Positions 45,080 through 57,659 of a stretch of DNA of 64,000 bases are shown here, piece by piece. The position numbers and the translations under genes were made by a program. The stretch is from positions 84,688,833-84,752,832 of the forward strand of contig OY978525.1 of assembly GCA_963854835.1 (NCBI GenBank), written 5' to 3'. How positions within the stretch are numbered: the stretch's first letter is position 1; each line of letters begins with the position of its first letter. This DNA comes from Megamerina dolium. Taxonomy: Eukaryota > Arthropoda > Insecta > Diptera > Megamerinidae. The notes below the pieces were generated by a model that saw only the letters and a program-made list of their open reading frames with translations, had not been told where the DNA came from and searched no databases.

Positions 45080-45423
45080 TGTGGCACTTAAAGCCCCAAA
45101 GGGCTCATTGGCCGAGCTTCTCCTCCATTACTGTTGTGCGTCTTAAATTTTGGACAGACCTACTTTAGAATGGACCTACTTATTTTAGCCGGTTCCGAAC
45201 GGCAGAACACTTGTGACATCACTTTTTCTGAGCTTTGTCACAGAGTTCTTTTTAGAAGCTTTTTCATGACAAGTTGTTACTGTCGGAAGAATTGCCAATT
45301 GCTTGCCGACAGGTGGGTACCGTTCGAAAGAAAAATCTTTTCGATATCAAATTTTTAAATGCATCAGCCGGGTATTGAACCACGACCTACAGATCAGAAG
45401 GCGAACACACTAACCACTGAGCT

Positions 45424-45429
<6 letters not shown>
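45071..45429 (-). mobile_element. tRNA-derived SINE, copy 3
   Basis: Complete minus-strand SINE, bounded on both sides by (TA)n. The A box (complement at about 45411-45425) and the B box are preserved. Confidence 0.87.

Positions 45430-45502
<73 letters not shown>
45430..45502. repeat. (TA)n microsatellite
   Basis: About 70 bp of TA with one ATAC variant. Confidence 0.95.
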
Positions 45503-45938
<436 letters not shown>

Positions 45939-45941
<3 letters not shown>

Positions 45942-46372
45942 GTTCAGCTGCTACTACGTATAGTAGTTGCAATTGCGATTGTAATAGTGATTGCGTTGGG
46001 TCGCGTGGTGTTTTATTGCATTTTTCGTTCAAATAATGTCTTTAGTTCATTTTATTGCAGTCTTGCAATCTCTAAGTGTTAAAGTATATAAATTTATAAG
46101 GCGAAGAGTACAATTCAAGATCGTGTCAGTTTCATGTAATAACATACCTCCCTCCGTGATCGAAACGGCTGTCGAAGAATCACATCTAACGTCTAGTACT
46201 GAAAGTTTCCTCTGTGGAGGGTTCCAACGATTTGTTTCGATTGTCCTAGGCTCTCATTGTCATCACAGATTAAAACGATGTATCCAATCTATACAGGATT
46301 CACTCGTTGATCCCACTTGGAACAGCGCGTCAACATAGGCAGATATTCTAACATCTACCTTTTCCAAAAAGT
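45939..46372. other. Unassigned stretch
   Basis: The plus strand contains a frame (45991-46338) with PPSVIETAVEESHLTSSTES and a low-complexity start. No domain is recognised. It could be degraded transposon coding sequence. Confidence 0.3.
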
Positions 46373-46600
46373 TTATTTTAGTTCTTGTATTCGCCACTGT
46401 TTATTCAAGAACATTTTATCTGGTACAGCAATAGTTTGAACATAGTTTACACACTCTAGAATAAAGTGGTTCGGTGTCAAAGGTTCAGTATCGGCGCTGC
46501 CGATAGGCACATGAGTTAGCGGCCGTGCTTTTATTAAATTTTCTGCTTCTCTCAAAAGGCTTTGAATCGGCTCATCATGTGGAGCGTGTTCCTTCAGAGT
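46373..46600 (-). pseudogene. BEL/Pao pol C-terminal fragment
   Basis: The minus strand reads LLREAENLIKARPLTHVPI then EPLTPNHFILE, characteristic of the region after integrase in BEL/Pao polyproteins. No LTR or other domain is nearby; it is an isolated scrap. Confidence 0.75.
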
Positions 46601-46734
46601 GAATAATAGCACTCGAAACCAAACGAAAATATCACAAGAAATAGAAGTTGATAATCGAGAAAAGCCAAAAATATAAAGCGACATGATATTGAAATAAGAC
46701 GAAAGGGGACTGCACATACAAAAAAAAAAAAGCG

Positions 46735-47575
46735 TGCGTACAGATTTTGTATTGTTTACATTTATGAATTTTTATATTATTGAATCATATTCAATAATAT
46801 TTCAGAATTTATATTCATTTATTTAGTATTATTTATTATTTATTCATTAAGCAATATTTATTATTTAGACATATATTTATTTATTTCATTCAATTTTTTT
46901 AAATATTTTATTTTATTAAAAAAAAATAATATTGAAATTTTGTACAAAAAATTTATGTATTATAATATTGTAACGAGTATCGATAGTTGGTTACTCATCA
47001 CTATTGTGACTGACACTATTGGCAGCATCGACATGAATGTCAACAAAAAGAAATAAGCGATAACCAGAACAAGCCAACGAGAAAGGAAGAGAAGAATCTC
47101 GATAAAGGAAGATTCTGGGGTGTTGCCAACAGAGTATAAATAGAGCCAGTGTTGAGAAGTGAGAATCAATCGAATTCCGAACGTGACTGCGCAAACATCT
47201 ATACAGAGGCAAAAGTTGCTAGTACATTAAAGTGTTATTGTAAATAGTTGATTATAAACAGAGTTGATTGTAAATTGTGTTTATTAAATAAATTGTTGCT
47301 GTATATAGTTGTATAAAATAAGTGTTGCAGTTATCATTAACAGAATCCAGTGATCGAACAAGGTAATTCAAATAGAATTAAACGCTCACAGAATAAAAAC
47401 GTAACAATATCATTATACGAAAAATATTCCACAATATCCAATCTACATGTACAATCAATTTTCATTCCCTCTAAGTATGTACAATAGCTACGTACATAAC
47501 ATATCTGATAAAAGCAATCAAAATGAAAAAAACTTCGCACGCCACCGTTTGCAAACTCAACCACCGTTTACAAAC
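46735..47575 (-). repeat. Dispersed repeat (family B), copy 2, split by a solo LTR
   Basis: 46735-46968 and 47411-47575 are together the reverse complement of 25940-26310. The second part also matches 57480-57655. Confidence 0.65.
46969..47406 (+). mobile_element. Solo LTR of mdg3/micropia-like retrotransposon
   Basis: 438 bp from TGTAACGAG to ACGTAACA, flanked by ATAT at 46965-46968 and 47407-47410. It includes TATAAATAG at 47135 and AATAAA near 47287. It is the best-preserved LTR copy in the window. Confidence 0.92.
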
Positions 47576-47603
47576 TCTCTTAAATTCGCTTCTTTAGCTG
47601 TAA

Positions 47604-47768
47604 ATGTTAAGTAGAAGCAAAGTTAGAATAATGACTTGGAATGCAAATGGTATTTTAAAACATATATATGAGCTTGAATTACTACTAAACAAAGAACAAA
47701 TTTATATATGTCTGATTTCTGAGACACATTTAACTACCTTTCAAAATTATGAAGTCTATTGCTCAGGG
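47604..47768 (+). pseudogene. Jockey endonuclease N-terminus
   Basis: Reads VRIMTWNANGILKHIYELE and ICLISETHL, the first and second APE endonuclease motifs (Asn and Glu) of Jockey ORF2. Cut at YCSG by the SINE. Confidence 0.85.
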
Positions 47769-48134
47769 TTAGTGGGTGCCGTAGCTCAGTGGTTAGTGTG
47801 TTCGCCTTCTGATCTGTAGGTCGTGATTCAATACCCGGCTGATGCATAACAAATTTAATATCGAAAAGATTTTTCTTTCGAACGGTACCCACCTGTCGGC
47901 AACCAATTGGCAATTCTTCCGACAGTAACAACTTGCAATGAAAAAGCTTCTAAAAAGAACTCTGTGACAAAGCTCAGAAAAAGTGATGTCACAAGTGTAC
48001 TGCCGTTCGGAACCGGCTAAAATAAGTAGGTCCATTCTAATACTGTCCAAAATTTAAGACGCACAACAGAATGGAAGAGAAGCTCGGCCGATGAGCCCTT
48101 TGGGGCTTTAAGTGCCACATATTTATTTATTTTT
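47769..48134 (+). mobile_element. tRNA-derived SINE, copy 5 with clear target duplication
   Basis: 366 bp. Target duplication ATTGCTCAGGG at 47758-47768 and 48135-48145. The A box TAGCTCAGTGG is at about 47782 and a B-box-like GTGATTCAATACC lies 40 bases on. The 3' tail is ATTTATTTATTTTT. Confidence 0.93.
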
Positions 48135-48149
48135 ATTGCTCAGGGCTAA

Positions 48150-51100
48150 GCTTAGGCTATTGGAGGGGGTTACAGGTGGTGGATAGTGAAACGGCCAATG
48201 AGTGGGGTTTAGTCTACTAATTGGTCAGCTACGAATACCAAATAAGCAGTCCACAACCAAGAGCGACATAAGTGAAGGATGCAGATTAAAAGTCTCGCAT
48301 ATTCTAAGAAGCTGATGCGATAGGCGAGTAGACGCCGCCTTATCTGCGTCGCTCGCCTCGGCGACACCGTGAGACCACGAACCTAAACCCAGCACATGTA
48401 TGTTCCCCATGGAGCGAAAAGCTCGCGTATTTTTCGGTCACAAACACAAAGTGTAAACACACCTAACCCGACCACGTCATTGCAAGATTTAAGAAGCAGA
48501 TAACAGATAATCTACAATCAAAGGACGTAGACACAGACTCTCCACGATGAGAGTTTGTTTGGAAAATTCAAGCCCAAGAGGAAGAAGCTCTAGAAAAATG
48601 TAATAAAATACTACGGAAGATAAAACTGTCTTTACTAGGCAAAGGAACACGAGCATGGAAATTAAAACATGCGTCTCTGAACTTGAAGAGCTCTTCGATG
48701 TCATCAAATACTACAGAAAGGGATGGAGCCAAGCTGAGCAGTCCAACAAGAGAAAAACTTCTGCGATAATAGCTATTAGCGGAAATAAGACAGCTATGCC
48801 TACAGCAACACGAAGACAAATGGAGACTTATGGAGCAACTTATCGCTGAAAAGAAAGTACACGCAGTGATAATCAGTGAACAATATGGACACACAACTCA
48901 TGATGGTATGTTCGAAGACGAGTCAAGAACTGCCGCCATCTGACTTCTCCAAGGCAGTAACTACACTTTTGCTGGAAAGGGTTCCGGAGACGATTTAGTA
49001 TACTTTCAAACAACCTATTCGTCTATAATAGCGACAACATTGGAGATTTGACTCGGAAGCTAGAACTCATCGAAGACAATGCGCTAGAACTAGAAGATCG
49101 AATAATAATGGCGGGAGACTTTAATGCAAAAGCAAAAGCGTCTACAACGAACTCAAGAGACAGGCGGATACTGGACATGGCTGCTAGATTAGGAATAGTC
49201 GTCATCAATACAGGCAACTACGCAACTTTCATGAGACCAGGATGAAAGGGACCATACCTGACATAACTTTAGCGTCGGAAAGCATAGCCGGATCATGGGA
49301 CACCAACAAGGCTCAGAGAAAAAGAAAACCGGTACACGTATGTGTAATGTAAGAAAGCTGAAGCCTTCGATGCTCATAGCAAAAATCAACGAGAACCAAA
49401 CCGAATCTGCACGAACAGCGATGCTAGGAAATTAGTTAAGACAACCATGCAATGCATAACAGAAGGGTGGAATGCTTCAATACCAAAAATTGCAAGCAAT
49501 TCAAAAAGAAGAGCGGTATATCGGTGGACGACGGAAATTGCTGAACTGAGGAAAGTTTGCCTACGGAAGCGAAGAATACTCACTTGAGCTAGGCGATCAG
49601 GCCTGACGCCGGTGGAATCTAAAGACTACAAGCAGAGCAGGAAAACCCCAAAAAAGGCAATAAGCAGTAGTAAAAAGAAAAAATGGGAAGGATTCATCGA
49701 CTTAAATAACAACACATGGGGGCTGGGTTATAAAATTGTGATGAAAAAACTTGGAGCACAGCCACCTGCGATTGAAATGACATGCGACGTGATTAGCAAG
49801 ATAGTGGACACTCTGCTCCCTACACATGAGCCTTTATTAGAACAGCCTGAACATCTAATAGCCGAATTCGGCCCACCATTCACAGCAGAGGATCTTGTAA
49901 TGGCAGCAAAGGGACTAAAAACCAATAAAACCGGGACCTGACGGAATATTGGCGGAGGTGTTGAAAGTTTTGGTGACCGGACGGCCCCATACATTGCTTA
50001 ACATGTACAACGCCTGTCTGAAAGAAGGAGTCTTTCCCGAAGTTGGGATGATGCAGAAGTTAGTGCTGATTAAGAAAGGCAACGGGGCCACTTGACAGCG
50101 CATGAAAACTCCTTGAAAATATGATCAAATACCGACTTACTGAGGCGATAGAACACAGCGGCGATCTGTTAGACCGACAGCAAGGTCCTCAATCCTAAAC
50201 TACCTAATGAAGATAATTCGAAGCTACCTAAGCAACCGACTACTAATATATGAAACCAGTGATGGTTAGAAATCAAAGCAAATATCTTCGGGGGCGCCCC
50301 AAGGTTCCATTCTCGGACCTGACTTCTGGAATATAAGCTACGTCGAAATATTGTGTATAGAGATGCCTGACGACGTTCATCTTGTTGGATACGCAGATGA
50401 CATAGCTGATAAAATAACCGCTTGTAATACTGAAGAGTAAAAATGAAAGCTGAACCAAGTGATGATCAGAGTACAAGCATGGTTCGATTACCATGGTCTG
50501 ACAGAACTGCTCCTTCTGACAAAACGGCACATACCCTTAGAGGCCGACATGCAAGTCCTTGATACAACGCTGACGACAAAAACGGTGGTGTAGTATCTAG
50601 GTGTACAACTGAACCCACGACTGACATTTTGGGCGCATATAAAGAACGCCGCAGAAAAAGCCACGCGAGTAACGGCAATGCTAAACAAATTGATGGCAAA
50701 TATTGGAGGTCCAAGTCAAAGCAAGCACAGACTGCTAATGGAAACAACGAACTCGATCCTTCTATACGGAAGCAAACTGTAGGCAGACACGCTAAAGTCA
50801 AAGGTCTCCGGAAAGTACTACATTCTGTGCAACGCACCTGCGTACTCAGAGTAGCCTCCTCATACCGAACGGTGTCTGGAGCAGCGGTCCTTGTTATAAG
50901 CGGAACAATTCCCATAGACTTGTTAGCTGAGGAACGTAGTCAAAAATGGGAAGCAAAAAATATGAGGCTGCCGGGCCTAAGCCCCTAAGAAGCGAGAGGA
51001 CAAACCATAGAGATGTGGCAAGCAAGAGGGAACACCAAACCAAGCGGAAGGTGGACAGCCTGGAAATCAGACCAACCACGATGTATATATTGCGACACAG

Positions 51101-51510
51101 AACACACGTTTTCTGAAATGTGAACGGTGGCGTAATGAAAGATATGCGCTAGAGCGGGTAATCAGAGTATACACGACTGGAAATATCATAGAGAAAATTA
51201 TGTCAAACGTAGAACATTGGAATGCGGTAGCAAACTTTGTCGAAGTCGTGATTAAAAAGAAACAGTGAGGAATGGAAAGAGTTAATGAACATTATCCTGA
51301 CGTAACACAATACTGCTACGACATAACCTTGCAACAACTGCACATCAGGGACACAAATGTTATAGAATGGTAACTCTGGCAACCGTGGACAGGTGAAGAA
51401 TCCAGGAGAGGAGGATGGAGTTTTTAGTGGATACACCATACATGTAGGGACGACGGTCCCTGTATGGTGCGAAGGCATTTTTTACCCCACCTCAATGCCA
51501 AAAAAAAAAA
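48150..51510 (+). mobile_element. R1-clade-like LINE, heavily decayed
   Basis: Endonuclease (near 48840-49330), RT (near 49880-50440) and the C-terminal region (near 50640-50960) occur in successive shifted frames, with a poly(A) end at 51510. The endpoint on the left is inferred from where Jockey sequence stops. Confidence 0.72.
48840..50990 (+). pseudogene. R1-like ORF2 remnant
   Basis: IIMAGDFNAKAK (near 49105) and LDMAARLGIVVINTG are endonuclease motifs; FTAEDLVMAAKGLKTNKT is RT block 0/1; GAPQGSILGPDFW (near 50290) and VGYADDIADK (near 50388) are RT catalytic blocks. LMANIGGPSQSKHRLL and SILLYGSK, followed by VLRVASSYRTVSGAAVLVIS (near 50845), are the characteristic R1-clade C-terminal region. 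Many stops. Confidence 0.82.
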
Positions 51511-52560
51511 ATTGGTCAAATCATCCATTAAATAGTACTAGAGGGGGCAATGCAGTAATCATAAAGAAAACAATAAAACACTACAAAGAAGAAACAGTGA
51601 GTTCCGCTGAATTTCAAGCTACAACAATTTGTATTAGTTTGTTTGGACATGACCTCTCGGTGACTGCACTGTATAGTCCATCAAGGCACAACATTAAATC
51701 AGAACTGTATAAACAATTTCTCGAGTGTTACAAAGGAAGATTTATTATTGGAAGAGACTTTAACGCGAAGCATCTTAATTGGGGCTCCTGTCTGATTACA
51801 ACAAAAGGACGAGAATTATGAAAATCCACTGAAGAGCTTGGTTGACAAATTATATCTACAGGAAATCATACCTATTGGCCAACTGATCCCAATAAAAACC
51901 CTGACTTGATCTCTTCTTCATCGTCAAATAAATATCAGACTATATGATAACTGTTGATGACGTTACCATTGACGGTGAGCTAAAAGACATCGACATCGAC
52001 ATCTGCTGCATGCTCTCAAACAAATACAAACAGACTGGGATTTCTTCAAACATAAGCTCAATATGTACGTAGATATTGGCGATCAAATAAACAACGTTAA
52101 AGATATTGAAAACGAAACAATAAAGCTAACAACGCAAATACAACAAGCTGCTTGCACAACCATACCTGCTATTAAACAAAAGATTGTTCCGCAATGATAT
52201 CCCAAGGATATTCTGGACATACTCAGTGAAAAATGAATAATTAGAAAGAAATGCAAACAACGAGGTTTCCATCTTTGAAAAACGAACTTAACCATCTATC
52301 TAAAATGTTGAAAGACAAAATGAATGAACATAAAACAGGACACTAAGTGCAAAAATACAAAAACTCTCAACAAATAAAAACTCAGACTATTCCCTATGGA
52401 AAGCGACTGCAAACTTGAAGAGAAATCATCTGAAATCATAATGATTCCAAAACTCGAAAAAAACTGCTGGGAAAATAGTTTGAAAAACTATTTGCCAAAC
52501 GCCTGAAAGAATTCATTATACTCAAGCAACATGGGAAAAACTAAATTAACCAGGTATCAA
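51511..52560 (+). pseudogene. Jockey-like ORF2 continuation
   Basis: RGGNAVIIKKTIKHY (near 51540), VTALYSPSRH and FIIGRDFNAKHLNWGS (near 51740-51785) are Jockey endonuclease motifs. NSDYSLWKATANLKR (near 52380) is the start of the RT-proximal region. RT itself is missing. Stops are frequent. Confidence 0.8.
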
Positions 52561-52784
52561 TCTAGGTATATTTTTCCAAGATACCAAAGGAGTAAAATCA
52601 ATTTTGAGATAAATATTTTTGTTTAACTTTATTTCAAAATACTATTTTTATATGAATAAACTAAATTATTTGTTAATTCTGCTAATTGTCGTTTCTCGGG
52701 TAAATATACCTAGATTCATAATAATTTCTATTTTTCCTATACAATTTGAACAAATTTCTATCCACTTAAAAATAATATTTAAAA

Positions 52785-54430
52785 ATGGCCTTACAGTCGG
52801 CTGGGGCCGACCAAATTATACCCTGCATATGTAGAGGTATATATAAAAAGTTTGCTCGTATATCCATCCTTTTCTTCCACTACTTTGTATAGGAGCTACA
52901 TTAAGAACCAGGCTACCTCACCAATTTTTGAGGAATAATTTCTGCCTATAATACTAAACTACCTAGGTTGCAATGGGTTGACCTAGGCGTATTATTTAGT
53001 AAGTTATGGGTGTTTTAATGTTTAAGATAAATCCGAGATTTTGTACGGAAGCTATATAAAAAGTGGGCGTCGCTTACCTCTTTCCTGTATATCTAATTAA
53101 TTTTTCAATATCAATCCACTCCTTAAATTTGGTTGTCCTACGCTGAATAGTTCGTAAGTTATACCGGTTTAAATTTTTTTTAATTTTCCAAACTTTGTAT
53201 GGAAACGCCATTAAGAAGTGGGTGTGGCATGTTGATTTTTTGTCAGATTATTTTCGACTGCCATATTAGCCGAAGTATTAATTATAATTGTTCTAGACAG
53301 AAGGATGCAGAAGTTACAGCTATTCCAATTTAAAAGAATTTCACTCATTTTGTACGGGGGCTACAATAAACAGTGGGCGTGGTGCGCCCATTTCCTGTAA
53401 GCCTAGTTGCTCGTACAATACTAATCCATACCTTAAATCTTGTTGTCCTATGCTAAATGGTTTGTAAGTTATGGAGCTTAAAAGTTTTAGTTTAATTCCT
53501 TCGACTTTGTATGGGAGACCCATGAAGGAGTGGCGGTGGCACACTGATTTTCTGCCAGATTATTTCCGACTACGATATTAATTTAAGTGTCAATTATGGT
53601 TATTCTAGACAGAAGATTGCCGAAGTTACAGCTGTTTCAATTTAAAATTTGTATGGGGGCTACGATAAACAGTGGGTGTGGTGCGCCCATTTGCAGTGAG
53701 CTTAATTGCTCGTACAATACTAATCCACACTTTAAATCTCGTTGTCCTAGGCTAAATGGTTTGTAAGTTATGGAGCTTAAAATTTTAGTTTAATTCTCTC
53801 GGCTTTGTATGGGAGACCCATGAAGAAGTGGGCGTGGCAGACTGATTTTCTGCCAGATTATTTATGACTACGATATTAATTTAAGTGTCAATTATGGTTA
53901 TTCTAGACAGAAGATTGTAGAAGTTACAGCAGTTTCAATTTAAAAGAAGTACAGACACTTTGTATGGGAGCTACGCTAGAAAGTAGGCGTGGCTCACCCA
54001 CTTTTGGCGAGGTTATATAGTAGTATAATATAACTCTATGTGCAAAATATTGTTGTCCCAAGTGGTATATTATGTGAGTTATAGCAAGTTAAAGATTTTG
54101 AAAATTCCGTGGTTAGTCGCTTTGAATGCTTGGTGTGGGCGTGCCTATTGACCGATCATGCCCAATATCAATCCCCTCCGTACCCTTAGATCATAGGTTA
54201 CTTGTGCCAAATTTCGTCGAAATAGCTCAATATTTACTCAAGTTATCGTGCGAACCAGCCAGGTGACAGACAGTCGGACGGACGGACGGACATCGTTAAA
54301 TCGAAAATTTAATCGACGCTGATCACGAATATATATCTATGCCTATATCTCCGGAGATTCCTTCAAGTGGACACAAACTTCTGACCGAAATGAATATACC
54401 ATGCATATTGCATTATGCAGGGTATAAAAA
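52785..54430. repeat. Unclassified modular repeat, copy 1 (three internal modules)
   Basis: Begins CCTTACAGTCGGCTGGGGCC and ends TATGCAGGGTATAAAAAA. TATACCCTGCATA near 52814 is the inverse of TATGCAGGGTATA near 54414. About 300-bp modules, each with GACAGAAG..GAAGTTACAGC and a GTGGGCGTGG box, recur near 53297, 53611 and 53908. A (GGAC)n run lies near 54277. No coding capacity. Confidence 0.7.
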
Positions 54431-55610
54431 AAACGGGTGAAAAAATAGAAAGCAACCGACAAAAGCAATAAAAATAAAATAAAAACATAAATATCAATGC
54501 AGTGGTTGTAAACCATTCTTTATTGCTGGAAGGAAGAAATCGTTGCTAATTTGCTAATTACAATAAAAAACTCGAAATACACACTTATTATCCGATCCAA
54601 TTTTTTTGGTTGCTGAAGATTGTAGCCATTTAAATTGTTCGGTGATAACGAGGTTTTGTGATTGCTACAGCGAACAACAGCAGAACTGACTGTCGAGTAA
54701 GTGTATATTTTGCAAATCATTTCTTATTTATTATTTCCAACAACAACAACATATATATCGTTGCAAAAATCAAAAACTGAAATCATCTATTCAAACCACC
54801 AACATAAGATTAAACAGATGAGGTAATAACACCACCTATGTTGTTTTGCACGTCAATTTTCAATTTATAATTACAGAGCGGTAATGGCCTAGACAGACTG
54901 CAGCGTTAATCCGAATTACCGGCGCACTTAATCCGAATAAAATAATATCCTGACAGACGGCAATGTTGCGGATTAACTAAACGGCTGATTGCTGTTTTAT
55001 TAGGTCTGCTCACTTACATTACTATCACTATCAATTTCTGTCATCTGTCTCTCTCGATATGAGAAAATCTACAAGAAGTACGTGAACTGAAAACTATCGG
55101 AAACTTGTAAATTTACATTCACCGTTCGTAATTGACAGCTGGATTTATTTGTTCGCCAACGCTTTTCATGTTGAAAACTGTTAACAATTGTTGAAAGTAA
55201 ACGAATATATTTACCACAGATTCCGCAGAATTTTCTTTTTGTTTTTATTTCGTTTATAAATTTCACGAACAATCATATATACCACCAGCCATGCTAAGTA
55301 ACCAAAGGGAAATTATATTCAAGTAAAAGGGAAATTAAATGCGAGTTGGTGTTCTTTTGCAACTCGGATACAACAGAATACAGGTAGTATTAGTACTTAT
55401 ATTTAAAATGGGTGCAATAGGCCTATAGGGGAACCGAACACCCGAAAAAAAACAGTAACGCGCTATATTGCATACCTCTATGGTGGTGTGGAAATTGCAA
55501 CACAACTGATTTTAGGTATTTTATCACAAAAATGCTCATTGATGCACAAATGTAATGGTAAAGTCGCAATCAACATGCACCATTGGTACATTGCTTTTAT
55601 TTAAAAATAT
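54431..55610. other. Non-coding interval, with repeat C copy at 54672-54890
   Basis: 54672-54890 is the second copy of repeat C (see 5697-5900). The remainder shows no gene. Short direct repeats TTAATCCGAAT occur near 54905-54935. Confidence 0.5.
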
Positions 55611-55715
55611 ATTACATACTACACAAATATATTTTCACTGAACAAAAGATCTTCAGGTCGCGGTGCTTCATAGCCTAAATTATAATAACATATTTTCAAG
55701 GCAATGGTTTAATTT
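55611..55715. repeat. MADF-repeat (family A) fragment carrying a LOA-like LINE tail
   Basis: ATACTACACAAATATATTTTC precedes, and ATATTTTCAAGGCAATGG follows, a 50-bp segment (55641-55689) that resembles the 3' end of the LOA-like LINE (ACAAAAGATCT, GGTCGC, ATAGCCT). ATATTTTCA on both sides is a plausible 9-bp duplication. The host sequence corresponds to 15116-15155. Confidence 0.6.
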
Positions 55716-55724
55716 AAAAATCTC

Positions 55725-57010
55725 CTTACAGTCGGCTGGGGCCGACCAAACTATACCCTGCATATGTAGATTTATATATAAAAAGTTTACTCGAATATCC
55801 AACTTTTCTTTTATTTCCACTTTTCGAGAAACAATTTTTGCATATACTACTAATTTACACCCGAAATATGGTTGACTTTGACGAAGTAAAAGGATTTTAA
55901 GATAATTCCGAGGCTTAGTATGGGAGCTATATAAAAAGTGGGCGTGGCTTACCACTTTCTAGTAAATCCAATTAATTTTTCAATGTTAATCCACACCTTA
56001 AATTTGGTGTCCTACGTTGAATAGTTTCTAAGTTATGGTGGTTAACATTTTTGCTTAATTTCCTCAACTTTGTATGGGAGCCCCAATAAGAAGTGGGCGT
56101 GGCACACTGATTTTCTGCCAGATTTTTGCCGACTACGATATTAATTTAAGTGTCAATTATGGTTATTCTAGACAGAAGATTGCCGAAGTTACAGCTGTTT
56201 CAATTTAAAATTTGTATGGGGGCTACGATAAACACTGGGCGTGGTGCGCCCATTTTCTGTGAGCCTAGTTGCTCGTACAATACTAATCCACATCTTAAAT
56301 CTCGTTATTCTACGCTGAATAGTTTGCAAGTTATAACCGGTAACATTTTTTAAAATTTCCGCAACTTTGTATGGGAGACCCAAAAAGGAGTGGGCGTGGC
56401 ACATTGATTTTCTGCCATATTATTTCTGACTGCCGTGTTAATCTAAGTGTCAATTATGGTTATTCTAGACAGATGATTGTAGAAGTTACAGCAGTTTCAA
56501 TTTAAAAGAAGTACAGACACTTTGTATGGGAGCTACGCTAGAAAGTAGGCGTGGCTCACCCACTTTTGGCGAGGTTGTATAGTAGTATAATATAACTCTA
56601 TGTGCAAAATATTGTTGTCCCAAGTGGTATATTATGTGAGTTATAGCAAGTTAAAGATTTTGAAAATTTCGAGGTTAGTCGCTTTGAATGCTTGGTGTGG
56701 GCGTGGTTATTGACGAATCATGCCCAATATCAATCCCCTCCGTACCCTTGGATCATAGATTACTTATGCCAAATTTCATCGAAATAGCTCAATATTTACT
56801 CAAGTTATCGTGCGAACCAGCCAGGTGACAGACAGACGGACGGACGGACGGACGGACGGACGGACGGACATCGTTAAATCGAAAATTTAATCGACGCTGA
56901 TCACGAATATATATCCATGTCTATATCTCCGGAGATTCCTTCAAGTGGACACAAACATCTGACCGAAATGAATATACCATGCATATTGCATTATGCAGGG
57001 TATAAAAAAC
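55725..57010. repeat. Unclassified modular repeat, copy 2 (two internal modules)
   Basis: Same ends as copy 1, with modules near 56171 and 56470 only, and a longer (GGAC)n run (56836-56868). It sits in MADF-repeat sequence after GGTTTAATTT. Confidence 0.7.
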
Positions 57011-57189
57011 ACTTTGTATGGAGAGAAATATGTATTTGTGGGAATGCGCGGGGTCGAAATCTTGGAAAAATATACCTAGAATCTATTGTTGTTTTAGTTT
57101 TTTTCCATTCGATTTGTCAGGTATTTGCCATACAAATTCGACCAGCCTTGTTACGCATGTGTGAATTTGTTTTGTATATGGAAGACAAA

Positions 57190-57655
57190 ATAGAAATTTT
57201 ATGAGTCTTTTTCTTCCTCAAGAAAAGAGAGCAAAAGCAACAACAAATACGCAAGACGAACAATTTGATGCGTGACAGTGTCTTCCTCTTGATTTTGGTG
57301 GCTGATCGATGACACAAAAATGCCAAATCTTCAAAAATACCAAATCTTCAAAATTCAAACGCAAGTGCTGTGTTGCCGATTAAGTGCAATTATCAATGAA
57401 AACTATAGTATTTTGCTATATAAAAAGTATATGCACACATATATACTTTATATATAGGCAAAAAGAAATAAACGAAATTGAGAGAGTTTGCAAACATGGT
57501 GGTTGACATGGTGGTCGAATTTTTTTTTCATTTTGATTGCTTATATGCAGATATGTACGTATCTATTGTACTTAGAGGGAATGAAAAATGATTGTATTTA
57601 CATGTGGATTGGATATTGAAAACGCATATTTATTTTTCGGATAATGACATTACGG
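57190..57655. repeat. Dispersed non-coding repeat (family B), copy 3
   Basis: Matches parts of 24885-26060 and, in reverse, 47411-47575. Confidence 0.6.
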
Positions 57656-57659
57656 GGTG

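Larger units (their letters stand above)
47604..52560 (+). mobile_element. Jockey-like LINE split by a SINE and an R1-like LINE
   Basis: The Jockey ORF2 start (47604-47768) and its continuation (from about 51511) are separated by 3.7 kb containing a SINE (47769-48134) and an R1-like LINE (about 48150-51510). The R1-like insert ends in a 12-base poly(A) at 51499-51510. Confidence 0.72.

Noticed and set aside
45380..45429. tRNA-like heads with A and B boxes in the five repeats
   Set aside because: They lack a paired acceptor stem and mature tRNA fold and are followed by a shared 290-bp body, so they are SINE promoters and not tRNA genes.
53224..53960. Tandem satellite array
   Set aside because: The 300-bp modules occur only two or three times within a defined dispersed repeat, so it is not a satellite block.
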